A stretch of DNA of 64,000 nucleotides from Salvator merianae (Eukaryota; Chordata; Lepidosauria; Squamata; Teiidae). A program made the position numbers and the translations under genes. The notes under the pieces were generated by a model. The model worked only from the letters and a program-made list of their open reading frames with translations. It was not told where the DNA came from and searched no databases. Where the stretch lies: the NCBI GenBank assembly GCA_003586115.2, contig QVOM02000042.1, positions 40,452,204-40,516,203 of the forward strand, written 5' to 3'. Positions 57,801 through 59,877 of this stretch are shown in pieces (the first letter of the stretch is position 1; each line of letters opens with the position of its first letter).

Positions 57801-59778
57801 CCAAGATTAAATACTTTGGTTTAGAATAATCTTTTAAATGCAGCTTATATGTATTTTTACATCACAGCAGCCCTCAGAATTTGCCTTCAGATACTGAGTT
57901 GTGCTTAACTTTTGTAACTAGCAGAGACATATTGGCCCTTTCTGCATTTGGCCTTATGACAGATTATATCCTGGAATACGGACCTTCATCTGCATGCTAG
58001 TAGGAACTATGGCAGGCCCCACACAGGGCCTGCTGTAAACTCCACCAGCATGCAGATAGCAGGTCCCTGTTCTGGGATATGATCCAGAATAAAGCCAAGT
58101 GCAGAAAGGGCCATTAATGCAGTTTTACTGGCAACAATACTGAACTGGTTTGCTTTTGCCTTCTTACACAGTATAACATTCTTCAAACTTTCCAGTCCAG
58201 CCTAGAGTACCTGAAATTCTCAGATGATCTCCTGTCCAAGTTCTAACCAGGCCTGATATCACTTCACTTTCAAGACCAGACAAGAACAGAAAGGGACACC
58301 CTAAATACTAAAGAAGAATTTACTATTCACCAATTTAAGAATTTTGAGCTATTTAAGGAAACATTTCTTTCCATATAAACATGAAAATCTAAAGATAAGC
58401 AATACAATATACTGCCAGTTTGCCTATTTGTCCAGAGCAACTTTAATGTTACACTTTTACCAAGGAACATATTTCCTAAATGAAACTGAAACATTGTAAT
58501 TTCTTTAAAATAAAGTTCAGAATAAGTGCATATGGTAGTGTATATTCCTTGGGTTGGAGCCACATGCAAAAAATCTAAATACATAGATACACATTACACA
58601 CCTGCAGCATCTACTTGCCAAAACTAATTAATAAAATGGCAATTGATAATTTTGAATCCCCCAACCATACCTTAATTCAGTTAATTATATTATACAAAAT
58701 GAAACTGAAGTTGAAAAAAAGCACAATAGACCAAAAGGGGACTCATCACTCATTTGTGTTACAAAGGATCATATATAGAAACCCTTAGAATTTGTACTCA
58801 GAATTGCAGAATGAATCCGTATGAAAACACAGCGCTAATAAGACTTGGGCATTATGGACACTTGGTCAGGCCACTCCTTTGCAACTTCAGAGGTACTTCC
58901 TTGCACCACCTAAAGGATACATTGTTAAGGAAACATAGTATCCAATTAAACAGTAGGATTAGGGTGAATAGCCTCAAGATACCCTTCACCACTGCTACTC
59001 CAGAATTTAGGAAGTCTATTAGCAGAGCAAGTAAGAGACAAAAAAGTCTGGCACCTATTTGAAAAGCACGGTTCGGTGCCACTGCAAACTAGTTATTCCA
59101 TTTTTCCACTCCAGAAGTTGGTCTCAAATTCATCTGGAGAGGAAAGGGAATGAGAAGCGTATGCAGAAAAAAATAAATAAATCCCAACTTGGGTTAAGGG
59201 CCCTTTAACAACTTCTCCGCACTACCCAGGAGCTGGTGATCGCATGAACCGCTGAACTTAAAGCAGGTTAAATGCAAGGCGGCGGCGGCATACAGCAGGT
59301 AAAGCGCCGGCCACGTGACCGGGTCTGGCGGGGCCGCCAAGCAGCCGAAAGGAATCGGATGAGAGGGCCAAAGGGTTCCGGGGGGAGGGAACGAAGGTCC
59401 ACTTCGGGTCCGGGACTAGGCAGGAGCTTGCCACTGCCTTAGCGACGAAACACCGGGAAAATTAAGACTTCGGTGCTTGCACTCCTCCAGTAAATAGACT
59501 TGCTCCTCCTTCTCTGCCGCTCATACACACATGCACGCACCCCGCCCGGGCCAGCGACAGGGACACGTGAAGGGCGGCGACAGTCAGCAGCCCCCTGACG
59601 AGAGGGGGCTGTCAGGGATTCAGACAGACAAGGGCGGGTCGTGCTAGGCTAGATCGAGCTAGCTCCGTCTCTTATTACCTCCCCATATGCCAAGCGAGAG
59701 CTGAGAACTGTCCAGATTCACCACATAGTCGCCCAGGAACCGGTTCAAGACGTCCACGACCACCGATTCGAACACCAT
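1865..59778 (-). CDS. VPS13A: VPS13A (chorein), 5' part: exons 1-20, residues 1-682
   Basis: VPS13A is a very long rod-shaped lipid-transfer protein that bridges ER to mitochondria, lipid droplets or plasma membrane. Loss in humans causes chorea-acanthocytosis. I assembled 20 exons by protein similarity plus GT-AG sites; they total 2046 nt, or 682 codons, with no stop. The chorein N-terminal domain spans about residues 1-115, followed by the first part of the repeated beta-groove region. Paralogue choice: [42 protein letters not shown] and LLLDLGHLK fit VPS13A better than VPS13C. Ile90, whose I90K change is a known human disease allele, is conserved (exon 4). The start is the first in-frame ATG and has a strong context (A at -3, G at +4). 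About four fifths of the roughly 3170-residue protein, including the FFAT motif and C-terminal domains, lies beyond the left edge. Intron sizes run from 86 bp (intron 18) to about 10 kb (intron 1). Confidence 0.97.
2002..2326. other. VPS13A intron 19 (325 bp), nothing recognised
   Basis: AT-rich sequence between exons 19 and 20, with a clear acceptor pyrimidine tract at the exon 20 side. I see no repeat or RNA in it. Confidence 0.8.
2327..2441 (-). CDS. VPS13A: VPS13A exon 19 (residues 599-636 plus 1 nt)
   Basis: Reads [20 protein letters not shown], then [18 protein letters not shown]. [38 protein letters not shown] matches VPS13A. The acceptor is TTTTTCAG and the donor GTAAATG. It is separated from exon 18 by an intron of only 86 bp. 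Length is 115 nt. Confidence 0.96.
2528..2729 (-). CDS. VPS13A: VPS13A exon 18 (residues 531-598)
   Basis: Reads [60 protein letters not shown] and LEIIYDA. FExNPLxET and PLEIIYDA are conserved. The variable middle appears a few residues longer than human. The acceptor is TTTTACAG and the donor GTAAGTT. Length is 202 nt. Confidence 0.95.
2730..3923. other. VPS13A intron 17 with a LINE-tail repeat
   Basis: The intron holds one recognisable repeat (3088-3205, listed separately). The rest is AT-rich with no supported feature. Confidence 0.7.
3088..3205 (-). repeat. LINE 3'-tail or derived SINE fragment (GGATCAGGCC type)
   Basis: The plus strand reads taagaacgtaagaggagcc, then ttgctggatcaggcc and ccagcattctgtgtcacaca. 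Its reverse complement is the familiar sauropsid repeat ending in GATCCAGCAAGGCTC followed by TTACGTTCTTA, the 3' end of L2/CR1-type LINEs or SINEs that borrow it. Boundaries are approximate. Confidence 0.65.
3924..4066 (-). CDS. VPS13A: VPS13A exon 17 (residues 484-530 plus 2 nt)
   Basis: Reads [20 protein letters not shown], then [20 protein letters not shown] and RPGAEAI, ending with AA of a Lys codon. SMxIxxRE, KPEL and QRPGAxAIK match human VPS13A. The acceptor is TTGTACAG and the donor GTAGGC. Length is 143 nt. Confidence 0.95.
4067..5437. other. VPS13A intron 16 with a LINE 3' tail and a GAGAGC simple repeat
   Basis: Contains the minus-strand LINE tail at 4346-4430 and a short (gagagc)n-like run near 4598-4622. 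The rest is AT-rich with nothing recognised. Confidence 0.7.
4346..4430 (-). repeat. LINE 3'-end fragment, minus orientation
   Basis: The reverse complement reads GTTGTCACCCATCCTGAGAC, then a 'gggtatagggcaggataaaaatgc' type string and an aaataaataa tail. This is the common reptile L2-like 3' end ('CCTGAG..GGTATAGGG..ATAAA'). Related tails occur near 6680-6745, 15893-15960 and 16875-16950. Confidence 0.55.
5438..5535 (-). CDS. VPS13A: VPS13A exon 16 (residues 451-483)
   Basis: Completes an Ala codon, then reads [20 protein letters not shown] and [12 protein letters not shown]. LMTPEEKxxLYxAIGYSE is a signature shared across VPS13 proteins. The acceptor is TTAAATAG and the donor GTAGGTG. Length is 98 nt. 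Confidence 0.96.
5536..6322. other. VPS13A intron 15 with one MITE
   Basis: The only recognised item is the MITE at 5696-5809. The remaining sequence is AT-rich with a T-rich run near 5870-5900. Confidence 0.7.
5696..5809. mobile_element. Palindromic MITE, family A, internally deleted, TSD TTA
   Basis: Starts GGCCGTCTCTGCACTGGGCC and ends with AGTACAGAAAGGGCC, an imperfect terminal inverted repeat. It is flanked by TTA at 5693-5695 and 5810-5812, a 3-bp target duplication. Internal sequence (gagataaaatccagaataag) matches the 180-bp copies at 54602 and 57934. At 114 bp it is shorter than those. Confidence 0.75.
6323..6452 (-). CDS. VPS13A: VPS13A exon 15 (residues 408-450 plus 1 nt), Trp-rich
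   Basis: Reads [20 protein letters not shown], then [20 protein letters not shown] and ESK. The Trp-rich GWFSWxWxWS block is conserved in human VPS13A (GWFSWLWSWS); its charged tail is variable. The acceptor is CACAATAG and the donor GTATAA. Length is 130 nt. Confidence 0.95.
6453..7372. other. VPS13A intron 14 with a LINE 3' tail
   Basis: A minus-strand LINE tail lies at about 6680-6745 (tttatttatttattacattt, then ccctgtatcctgaggtc). Short CA dinucleotides occur near 6920. 6990-7200 looks like a further imperfect inverted-repeat stretch that I cannot assign. Confidence 0.6.
7373..7435 (-). CDS. VPS13A: VPS13A exon 14 (residues 387-407)
   Basis: Reads [20 protein letters not shown] followed by E. 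ELEKTLDVFNI is a VPS13 family signature. The acceptor is CTTTATAG and the donor GTAAGTG. 21 codons, phase 0 on both sides. Confidence 0.96.
7436..9905. other. VPS13A intron 13, no assigned feature
   Basis: 2.5 kb. A short (AT)n run lies at about 7695-7706. 7960-9080 is less AT-rich than its flanks and contains repeated CAGATCTAATCTGATCTG-like and CTGAACTGAACTGAATCAG strings, which suggests an old repeat that I cannot name. No coding match. Confidence 0.55.
9906..10077 (-). CDS. VPS13A: VPS13A exon 13 (residues 329-386)
   Basis: Completes a Trp codon, then reads [13 protein letters not shown]..., [20 protein letters not shown] and [19 protein letters not shown]. The WW, GxLEVNV and MWSWxHIRxHRxxVKxYKxLY motifs match VPS13A. 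The acceptor is CCATTAG. The donor, GTCAGT, is weaker than its neighbours and was chosen because it gives phase 0 into exon 14. The last ten residues differ from human. Length is 172 nt. Confidence 0.93.
10800..13490 (+). mobile_element. LINE-1 fossil (ORF1 end plus ORF2), antisense in VPS13A intron 12
   Basis: Around 11090-11250 there is an ORF1-like coiled coil ([20 protein letters not shown]). ORF2 starts near 11419 ([10 protein letters not shown], then [17 protein letters not shown]), the L1 endonuclease N-terminus. [18 protein letters not shown] at about 11680 and [15 protein letters not shown] at about 11830 match later endonuclease motifs. At 13090-13230, [20 protein letters not shown] and [12 protein letters not shown] match the L1 reverse transcriptase, with the FADD box changed to SADN. 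Stops and frameshifts are many, so it is dead. The 3' end is not evident. Confidence 0.85.
13572..13678 (-). CDS. VPS13A: VPS13A exon 12 (residues 294-328 plus 2 nt)
   Basis: Reads [20 protein letters not shown], then [15 protein letters not shown] plus two bases of a Trp codon. This is the best single segment for calling VPS13A; VPS13C has YLSMIDLLESVDYM here. The acceptor is a C-run followed by CAG; the donor is GTAATA. Length is 107 nt. An antisense L1 fossil ends within about 100 bp of its donor. Confidence 0.97.
15893..16430 (-). mobile_element. L2-like LINE 3' end, minus orientation
   Basis: A minus-strand open frame (16421-16104) includes [20 protein letters not shown], matching the RxFxxxAPxLWNSLPxxIR motif at the ORF2 C-terminus of L2-related LINEs. 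Downstream on the same strand, toward 15893, is the tail 'gagactattgtgaaggagaa' and repeated ATCAATCAAT. Earlier ORF2 sequence is not recognisable. Confidence 0.65.
16875..16950 (+). repeat. LINE 3' tail, plus orientation
   Basis: Reads ttgctgttatccatcctgag, then cttctggtatagggtgag and an ataaaaatgcaaataaatga tail. It is the same 3'-end type as the minus copy at 4346. Confidence 0.55.
20116..20243 (-). CDS. VPS13A: VPS13A exon 11 (residues 251-293)
   Basis: Reads [20 protein letters not shown], then [19 protein letters not shown] and NKPQ. FRPxSAxAKL and the IAIExNKPQ ending are conserved VPS13 features. The acceptor is ATTTTCAG and the donor GTAACT. Length is 128 nt. Confidence 0.96.
20244..22225. 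other. VPS13A intron 10 with a repeated 16-bp palindrome
   Basis: 2 kb. It holds two perfect copies of GTTTCAAATTTGAAAC or its core (20480-20493 and 20523-20538), inside a stretch (about 20420-21110) that looks like an old repeat. A short (gt)n lies near 20655. The 155-codon plus-strand open frame at 21713-22180 has no recognisable domain. Confidence 0.55.
20480..20538. repeat. Two copies of a perfect TTTCAAATTTGAAA palindrome
   Basis: A 14-bp self-complementary core at 20480-20493 and again at 20524-20537, the second extended to 16 bp. They lie 30 bp apart in intron 10, in sequence with the look of an old repeat. Confidence 0.8.
22226..22283 (-). CDS. VPS13A: VPS13A exon 10 (residues 232-250 plus 1 nt)
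   Basis: Reads [19 protein letters not shown] plus one base, aligning with human DDLKNGIVNENIVPEGYDF. The acceptor is CCAAAAG, purine-rich and relatively weak; the donor is GTAAGTT. Length is 58 nt. Confidence 0.92.
22284..26903. other. VPS13A intron 9 with one family B MITE
   Basis: The MITE at 23384-23842 is the clear element. A LINE-like tail (aactgcttcaggatcttaag, then aaataaacaaata) ends near 24602. On the minus strand, 26210-26050 encodes a leucine-rich coiled-coil-like string ([20 protein letters not shown]), possibly an L1 ORF1 remnant; that call is weak. Confidence 0.55.
23384..23842. mobile_element. Palindromic MITE, family B
   Basis: The left end GGGGGCGTTTCCGCACTTACC is followed by a perfect hairpin (23400-23441, 17-bp arms, 8-nt loop). 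The right half has CTAGCACGCATCCCTGACAC and ends in gctagcaaaagtgctaacag. In reverse orientation it parallels the 895-bp element at 53680-54574: both carry a hairpin and a 'GGACACCGTCTGCG / CAGACACTGTCTGC' block near one end, and a 'CTAGTGAGTGTCAGGAACGC' block near the other. It is clearly more GC-rich than the intron around it. Confidence 0.75.
26904..26984 (-). CDS. VPS13A: VPS13A exon 9 (residues 205-231)
   Basis: Reads [19 protein letters not shown], then RSGFKDAL. [17 protein letters not shown] is strongly conserved in VPS13A. The acceptor is ATTTCAG and the donor GTGAGT. 27 codons, phase 0. Confidence 0.95.
28980..30500 (+). mobile_element. CR1-like LINE fragment (ORF2), degraded, antisense to VPS13A
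   Basis: Plus-strand pieces match CR1/L3 ORF2 in order: [50 protein letters not shown] (29056-29460); a short piece around ENQHGFCK (29680); GPVLF and FINDLEL after a frameshift (29865-29910); [20 protein letters not shown] (30010-30070); [19 protein letters not shown] (30320-30370). Several frameshifts and stops make it inactive. It is the same family as the fragment at 1-870. Confidence 0.85.
32150..32692 (+). mobile_element. Probable L1 ORF2 C-terminus and 3' UTR fragment
   Basis: In overlapping frames the plus strand gives [17 protein letters not shown] and, after a shift, WYKFL followed by [18 protein letters not shown], reminiscent of the WxKFLW region near the end of L1 ORF2. It ends in aataaagttttattaaaaaa (32663-32682), a poly(A)-signal-like tail. 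Similarity is weak. Confidence 0.45.
33714..33773 (-). CDS. VPS13A: VPS13A exon 8 (residues 185-204)
   Basis: Reads [20 protein letters not shown], matching the human W-x-PCLHDxTxKLxxK segment. The acceptor is TTTCTAG and the donor GTAAAG. 20 codons, symmetric phase 0. Confidence 0.92.
33774..34513. other. VPS13A intron 7, nothing recognised
   Basis: 740 bp of AT-rich sequence. I see no repeat motif, RNA or extra exon. Confidence 0.7.
34514..34573 (-). CDS. VPS13A: VPS13A exon 7 (residues 165-184)
   Basis: Reads [20 protein letters not shown], matching the human PLSFGxSLQNLS segment. The acceptor is TTTTTTCAG and the donor GTATAT. Exactly 20 codons, phase 0 on both sides. Confidence 0.95.
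36172..36290 (+). pseudogene. U6 snRNA retropseudogene, plus strand
   Basis: Reads TGCTTGCTTCGGCAGCACAT, ATACTAAAATTGG, ACAGAGAAG, CCCCTGC and CAAGGATGAC, through GTGAAGTGTTCCATTTTT, nearly full-length U6 (about 105 nt). There is a 1-nt loss in GAAGATTAGC (here GAAGTTAGC) and several CpG-decay changes. It ends in T11 A9. A 14-bp target duplication (gaggatttaaccca) flanks it at 36156-36169 and 36291-36304. The T/A tail and TSD show LINE-driven retroposition; no U6 promoter elements (PSE, TATA) are carried along. Confidence 0.93.
36430..36690 (+). pseudogene. Endogenous retrovirus env fragment (transmembrane subunit), degraded
   Basis: One frame gives [20 protein letters not shown], then a Cys region [10 protein letters not shown]. 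This fits the heptad region, the LQNxxAL segment (immunosuppressive-domain position) and the disulphide motif of gammaretrovirus-type TM subunits. The usual CX6CC is altered: the first of the paired Cys residues is Tyr. A stop follows at about 36682, before a normal membrane anchor. Upstream env sequence is not recognisable. It lies just 5' of a polypurine tract and LTR. Confidence 0.75.
36781..36792 (+). other. Retroviral polypurine tract
   Basis: AAAAAAGGGG followed by AC, directly before a TG that begins the LTR. This is the usual plus-strand primer site of retroviruses, at the expected spot after env. Confidence 0.7.
36793..37346 (+). mobile_element. Endogenous retrovirus 3' LTR
   Basis: Begins TGTGGAAGTG right after the polypurine tract. 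It has a TATA box (CATATAAAAG, 37213-37222) and an R/U5-like pyrimidine-rich region, and ends near ACAACA at about 37346 (TG...CA ends). The length of about 550 bp is typical for a gammaretrovirus-type LTR. The right boundary is approximate, and no 5' LTR, gag or pol was recognised in the window, so the provirus is truncated. Confidence 0.7.
37577..37689 (-). pseudogene. U6 snRNA retropseudogene, minus strand
   Basis: The reverse complement reads TGCTTGTTTCAGCAGCACAT, CCTAAAATTGGA, TACAGAGAAGATTAGCATAG, CAAGGATGATATGCAAAC and TTGTGAAGTGTTCCATATTT. The ACAGAGA box and the AGC triad are intact; other positions have drifted. An A-rich tail follows. A 15-bp target duplication with one mismatch (tattccatactattt at 37541-37555, tatcccatactattt at 37691-37705) flanks it. 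It lies in the same orientation as VPS13A, 45 nt past the exon 6 donor. Confidence 0.9.
37735..37841 (-). CDS. VPS13A: VPS13A exon 6 (residues 129-164)
   Basis: Reads [20 protein letters not shown], then [16 protein letters not shown]. The EKQDTFxEKLxTQ and IHIRYEDD motifs separate VPS13A from VPS13C, which has a longer basic insert here. The acceptor is GATTTAG and the donor GTAAGTA. Length is 107 nt, ending in phase 0. A U6 retropseudogene begins 45 nt past its donor. Confidence 0.95.
37842..39328. other. VPS13A intron 5 with a family C MITE piece
   Basis: About 38120-38300 contains TCCAGATGCAGG, GAGATTGCCACACATATTCA and TGGCAATCCCA plus an inverted pair 'ggaaaacccag / ctgggttttcc', shared with the elements at 40190, 51040 and 51578. 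The open frames at 38225-38709 on the minus strand have no recognised domain. Confidence 0.55.
39329..39430 (-). CDS. VPS13A: VPS13A exon 5 (residues 95-128 plus 1 nt)
   Basis: Reads [18 protein letters not shown], then [16 protein letters not shown]. This is the charged helical segment that follows the chorein N domain (human IKYDPLKEEKQ...RIEEAKQK). The acceptor is TGTTAG and the donor GTAAAGG. Length is 102 nt. Confidence 0.95.
39431..41800. other. VPS13A intron 4 with a composite MITE
   Basis: A (gtt)n stretch lies near 39945-39960. The composite element at 40190-40860 is listed separately. 40900-41800 shows nothing I can assign. Confidence 0.6.
40190..40860. mobile_element. Composite MITE: family B-like left end, family C body and right end
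   Basis: The left end (ggggcttttctcatttgcc, then hairpin CCTCAAAATGGGATAATTACC / CCATTCTAAGG) and the adjacent GTGTGGACACCATCCACACT block resemble family B. The remainder, reversed, matches 51578-52035: CCAGATGGGGGTAATGTAGC, GATTGCCACATGTATCTGTC, TTTTCCTGAAATAG, GTCACCATTGTTGTTCTG and TTTTCTCCAGAATATTGC. This suggests nesting or recombination of two related elements. Ends are approximate. Confidence 0.55.
41801..41896 (-). CDS. VPS13A: VPS13A exon 4 (residues 63-94 plus 1 nt), carries Ile90
   Basis: Reads [20 protein letters not shown] followed by [27 protein letters not shown] is a hallmark of the chorein N domain. The second Ile of the DEIFLLI segment falls at residue 90, the position of the human I90K disease variant. 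The acceptor is AATTATAG and the donor GTAAGTTT. Length is 96 nt. Confidence 0.96.
42581..42759. mobile_element. Palindromic MITE, family A, full length
   Basis: 179 bp. The left end GCGCTTTCTGCACTTGAC and right end GCGAAATGCAGAAAAGGCC form the inverted repeat. The interior is a near-complete palindrome: CAGGGACCTGCTATCTGCAT on one arm and AGATAGCAGGTCCCTATTCC on the other, with GCAGGCCCTGCATGGGGCCT at the centre. No clean target duplication is seen. Confidence 0.75.
43438..43787. mobile_element. Palindromic MITE, family B, short form
   Basis: The left end GGGCTTGTTTGCTCTTGCAA continues with CTAGTGAGCGTGGAGGTC; the right end is AAGTGCGAAAAGGCCC. Near the right end are two hairpins: GCCTCGCAGTGTGGACCGTC pairing with CTCCACACTGCGAGG, and CCATCTTGGAATGTT pairing with AACATTCCAAGATGG. 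Same architecture as the 53680 element. Confidence 0.7.
45330..46420 (+). mobile_element. CR1/L2-like LINE fragment, degraded, antisense to VPS13A
   Basis: Plus-strand pieces: [20 protein letters not shown] (about 45690-45750), [20 protein letters not shown] (about 45895-45960), a [24 protein letters not shown] string near 46160-46220, and a 3' tail GACTGCTGCGCTAGATAAGC followed by a GTCTAGCAGAGC string. This order matches the ORF2 C-terminus and 3' UTR of CR1/L2-type LINEs. Many stops. Confidence 0.65.
46939..46981 (-). CDS. VPS13A: VPS13A exon 3 (residues 49-62 plus 1 nt)
   Basis: Reads [14 protein letters not shown] plus one base. The DVPFKVKxGxIG motif is diagnostic for VPS13 N-termini. 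The acceptor is TTCACAG and the donor GTAAGTTA. Length is 43 nt. Confidence 0.96.
46982..49607. other. VPS13A intron 2 with purine minisatellite and TA repeat
   Basis: Contains (ta)n-rich sequence at about 47518-47554 and the purine tract at 47763-47856. 48000-49607 has no recognisable element; the ggtgcaatcggacatgcc string near 48504 may be an old DNA-transposon end. Confidence 0.6.
47763..47856. repeat. Pure-purine minisatellite, 8-bp unit
   Basis: 94 nt without a pyrimidine on the plus strand. Units are AGGAAAAG (about 3 copies), switching to AGGGAAAG (about 7 copies). The VPS13A sense strand is all pyrimidine here. Such mirror-like tracts can form triplex (H-DNA). Confidence 0.9.
49608..49651 (-). 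CDS. VPS13A: VPS13A exon 2 (residues 34-48)
   Basis: Reads [15 protein letters not shown], a near-invariant VPS13 N-terminal segment. The acceptor is TGGCAG and the donor GTAAGTT. Length is 44 nt, ending in phase 0. Confidence 0.96.
51040..51240. mobile_element. Palindromic MITE fragment, family C
   Basis: Contains the inverted pair CCAGGAAAACC / GGTTTTCCTGG, the block GGTTGCCACAGATATTTGTG followed by GCAATCCCAACATAG, and an end TAGCTGTCTAGATGCAGCC. The body matches 51578-52035 and 40190-40860. Left boundary uncertain. Confidence 0.55.
51578..52035. mobile_element. MITE, family C
   Basis: Starts TCCAGATGGGGGAATGTAGC, then GATTGCCACACGTATCTGTG, TTTTCCTGAAATGTAGCTGG, ACATGCGCAGAGGTCAC, and TTTTCTCCAGAATATTGCTG. 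The same blocks recur in the same order, inverted, at 40190-40860. Right end approximate. Confidence 0.6.
53051..53512. mobile_element. MITE related to family B
   Basis: The left end CTTTTTGCATTTACCTCGTG and right end CAGGTAAGTGCAAACCCAG form an inverted repeat around TTTGCAxTTACCT. The interior has GGAACGGTCCAGGAATGCAT and GGAACAGAACAGAAGTGTTC motifs. The terminus type (TTTTTGCAYTT) is that of families A and B. Confidence 0.5.
53680..54574. mobile_element. Non-autonomous DNA transposon, family B, 895 bp, TSD GTA
   Basis: The left end GGGCCTTTTTGCACTTGCAA and right end GAAGTGCAAATAGGCCC are terminal inverted repeats. GTA at 53677-53679 and 54575-54577 is a 3-bp target duplication. Inside the left end, CTAGTGAGTGTCAGGAACGC folds back on CTCACTAG. 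Inside the right end, CCACGCTAGAAAGGGCTAAT folds on ATTAGCCCATTCTAGCGTGG. The body is GC- and CpG-rich, unlike its intron. The overlapping open frames are by-products of GC content; no transposase domain is seen. Confidence 0.8.
54602..54781. mobile_element. Palindromic MITE, family A, full length, TSD ATT
   Basis: 180 bp. The ends GGCCCTTTCTGCACTTGGC and GCCAAGTGCAGAAAGGGCC are perfect inverted repeats of 19 bp, and inverted pairing continues to the centre (GCAGGCCCCAGGTGGGGCCT). ATT flanks both sides (54599-54601, 54782-54784). This is the cleanest copy of the family. It sits 27 bp from the family B element. Confidence 0.88.
54785..54836. repeat. (CT)n(CA)n compound microsatellite
   Basis: About 14 CT units are followed by about 13 CA units, starting directly after the MITE's right target duplication. 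Confidence 0.9.
55796..55822. repeat. (GAA)n microsatellite
   Basis: Nine or so GAA units on the plus strand (TTC on the VPS13A sense strand) in intron 1. Confidence 0.85.
57057..57120. repeat. Tandem duplication of 30 bp
   Basis: tgcagaactaccacactgat followed by gacccaaagg occurs twice without mismatch (57057-57086 and 57091-57120), separated by tagt. The second copy overlaps the first 2 bp of the adjoining MITE. Confidence 0.9.
57119..57262. mobile_element. Palindromic MITE, family A, degraded
   Basis: The left end GGCCCTTTCCACAGTAGGCC matches the family and the interior keeps ATTATATCTTGG and GGGATATAATCCAGAATAAG, but the right terminal repeat has decayed (gacccaaagacaga). Confidence 0.65.
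57934..58112. mobile_element. Palindromic MITE, family A, full length, TSD ATT
   Basis: 179 bp. The left end GGCCCTTTCTGCATTTGGCC and right end GCCAAGTGCAGAAAGGGCC are inverted repeats. The palindromic interior includes CATCTGCATGCTAGTAGGAA and CACCAGCATGCAGATAGCAG. ATT flanks at 57931-57933 and 58113-58115. Confidence 0.87.
59312..59317. promoter_or_regulatory. E-box CACGTG in intron 1
   Basis: A palindromic CACGTG within GGCCACGTGACC, about 360 bp inside intron 1 and within the CpG-rich region. This core is bound by bHLH-zip factors (USF, MYC/MAX, MiT/TFE). Occupancy is inference. Confidence 0.45.
59564..59569. promoter_or_regulatory. Second E-box CACGTG in intron 1
   Basis: CACGTG in context ggaCACGTGaag, about 110 bp inside intron 1 from exon 1. 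With the copy at 59312 it makes two E-boxes 252 bp apart in the same CpG-rich block. Confidence 0.45.
59679..59778 (-). CDS. VPS13A: VPS13A exon 1 (coding part, residues 1-33 plus 1 nt)
   Basis: The minus strand gives [18 protein letters not shown], then [15 protein letters not shown], ending in one base of the next Gly codon. This is the conserved first helix and beta-strand of the chorein N domain, the open 'scoop' end that takes up lipid at the ER. The ATG is at 59778-59776, in context CCTCAGG-ATG-G. The donor is GTAATA at 59678. Coding length is 100 nt, phase 1. No upstream ATG is seen in the roughly 120 nt before the start. Confidence 0.97.
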
Positions 59779-59851
59779 CCTGAGGGGCGCTCTCGTTCGT
59801 TCCCCCTTCCACCGAGCTTCGGTTTTCCTGGCGACTAAATGTCAAGTTACC

Positions 59852-59877
59852 GGGGAGGGAGGGGAGGGAGGGAGGGA
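59852..59877 (+). promoter_or_regulatory. G-run cluster (potential G-quadruplex) upstream of the VPS13A ATG
   Basis: The plus strand has GGGG-A-GGG-A-GGGG-A-GGG-A-GGG-A-GGG, six G-runs separated by single A residues. It lies 74-99 bp upstream of the start codon, on the template strand of VPS13A. The loop pattern fits a stable G4. Function is inference. Confidence 0.55.

Larger units (their letters stand above)
49652..59678. other. VPS13A intron 1 (10 kb), dense in MITEs
   Basis: Recognised: family C pieces at about 51040-51240 and 51578-52035; a family B-like element at 53051-53512; the 895-bp element 53680-54574; family A MITEs at 54602, 57119 and 57934; a (tc)n(ac)n microsatellite; and a (gaa)n run at about 55796-55822. 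49700-51000, 55050-55790, 55830-57050 and 58120-59200 show nothing assigned. Confidence 0.65.

Noticed and set aside
58754..59062. 102-codon plus-strand open frame close to the CpG-rich region
   Set aside because: Considered as an exon of a divergent antisense transcript, but I see no domain and no convincing splice or promoter context.
59246..59274. String resembling the start of 28S rRNA (accgctgaacttaaagcagg)
   Set aside because: Only about a dozen bases agree with CCGCTGAATTTAAGCAT and the similarity stops there; judged chance.
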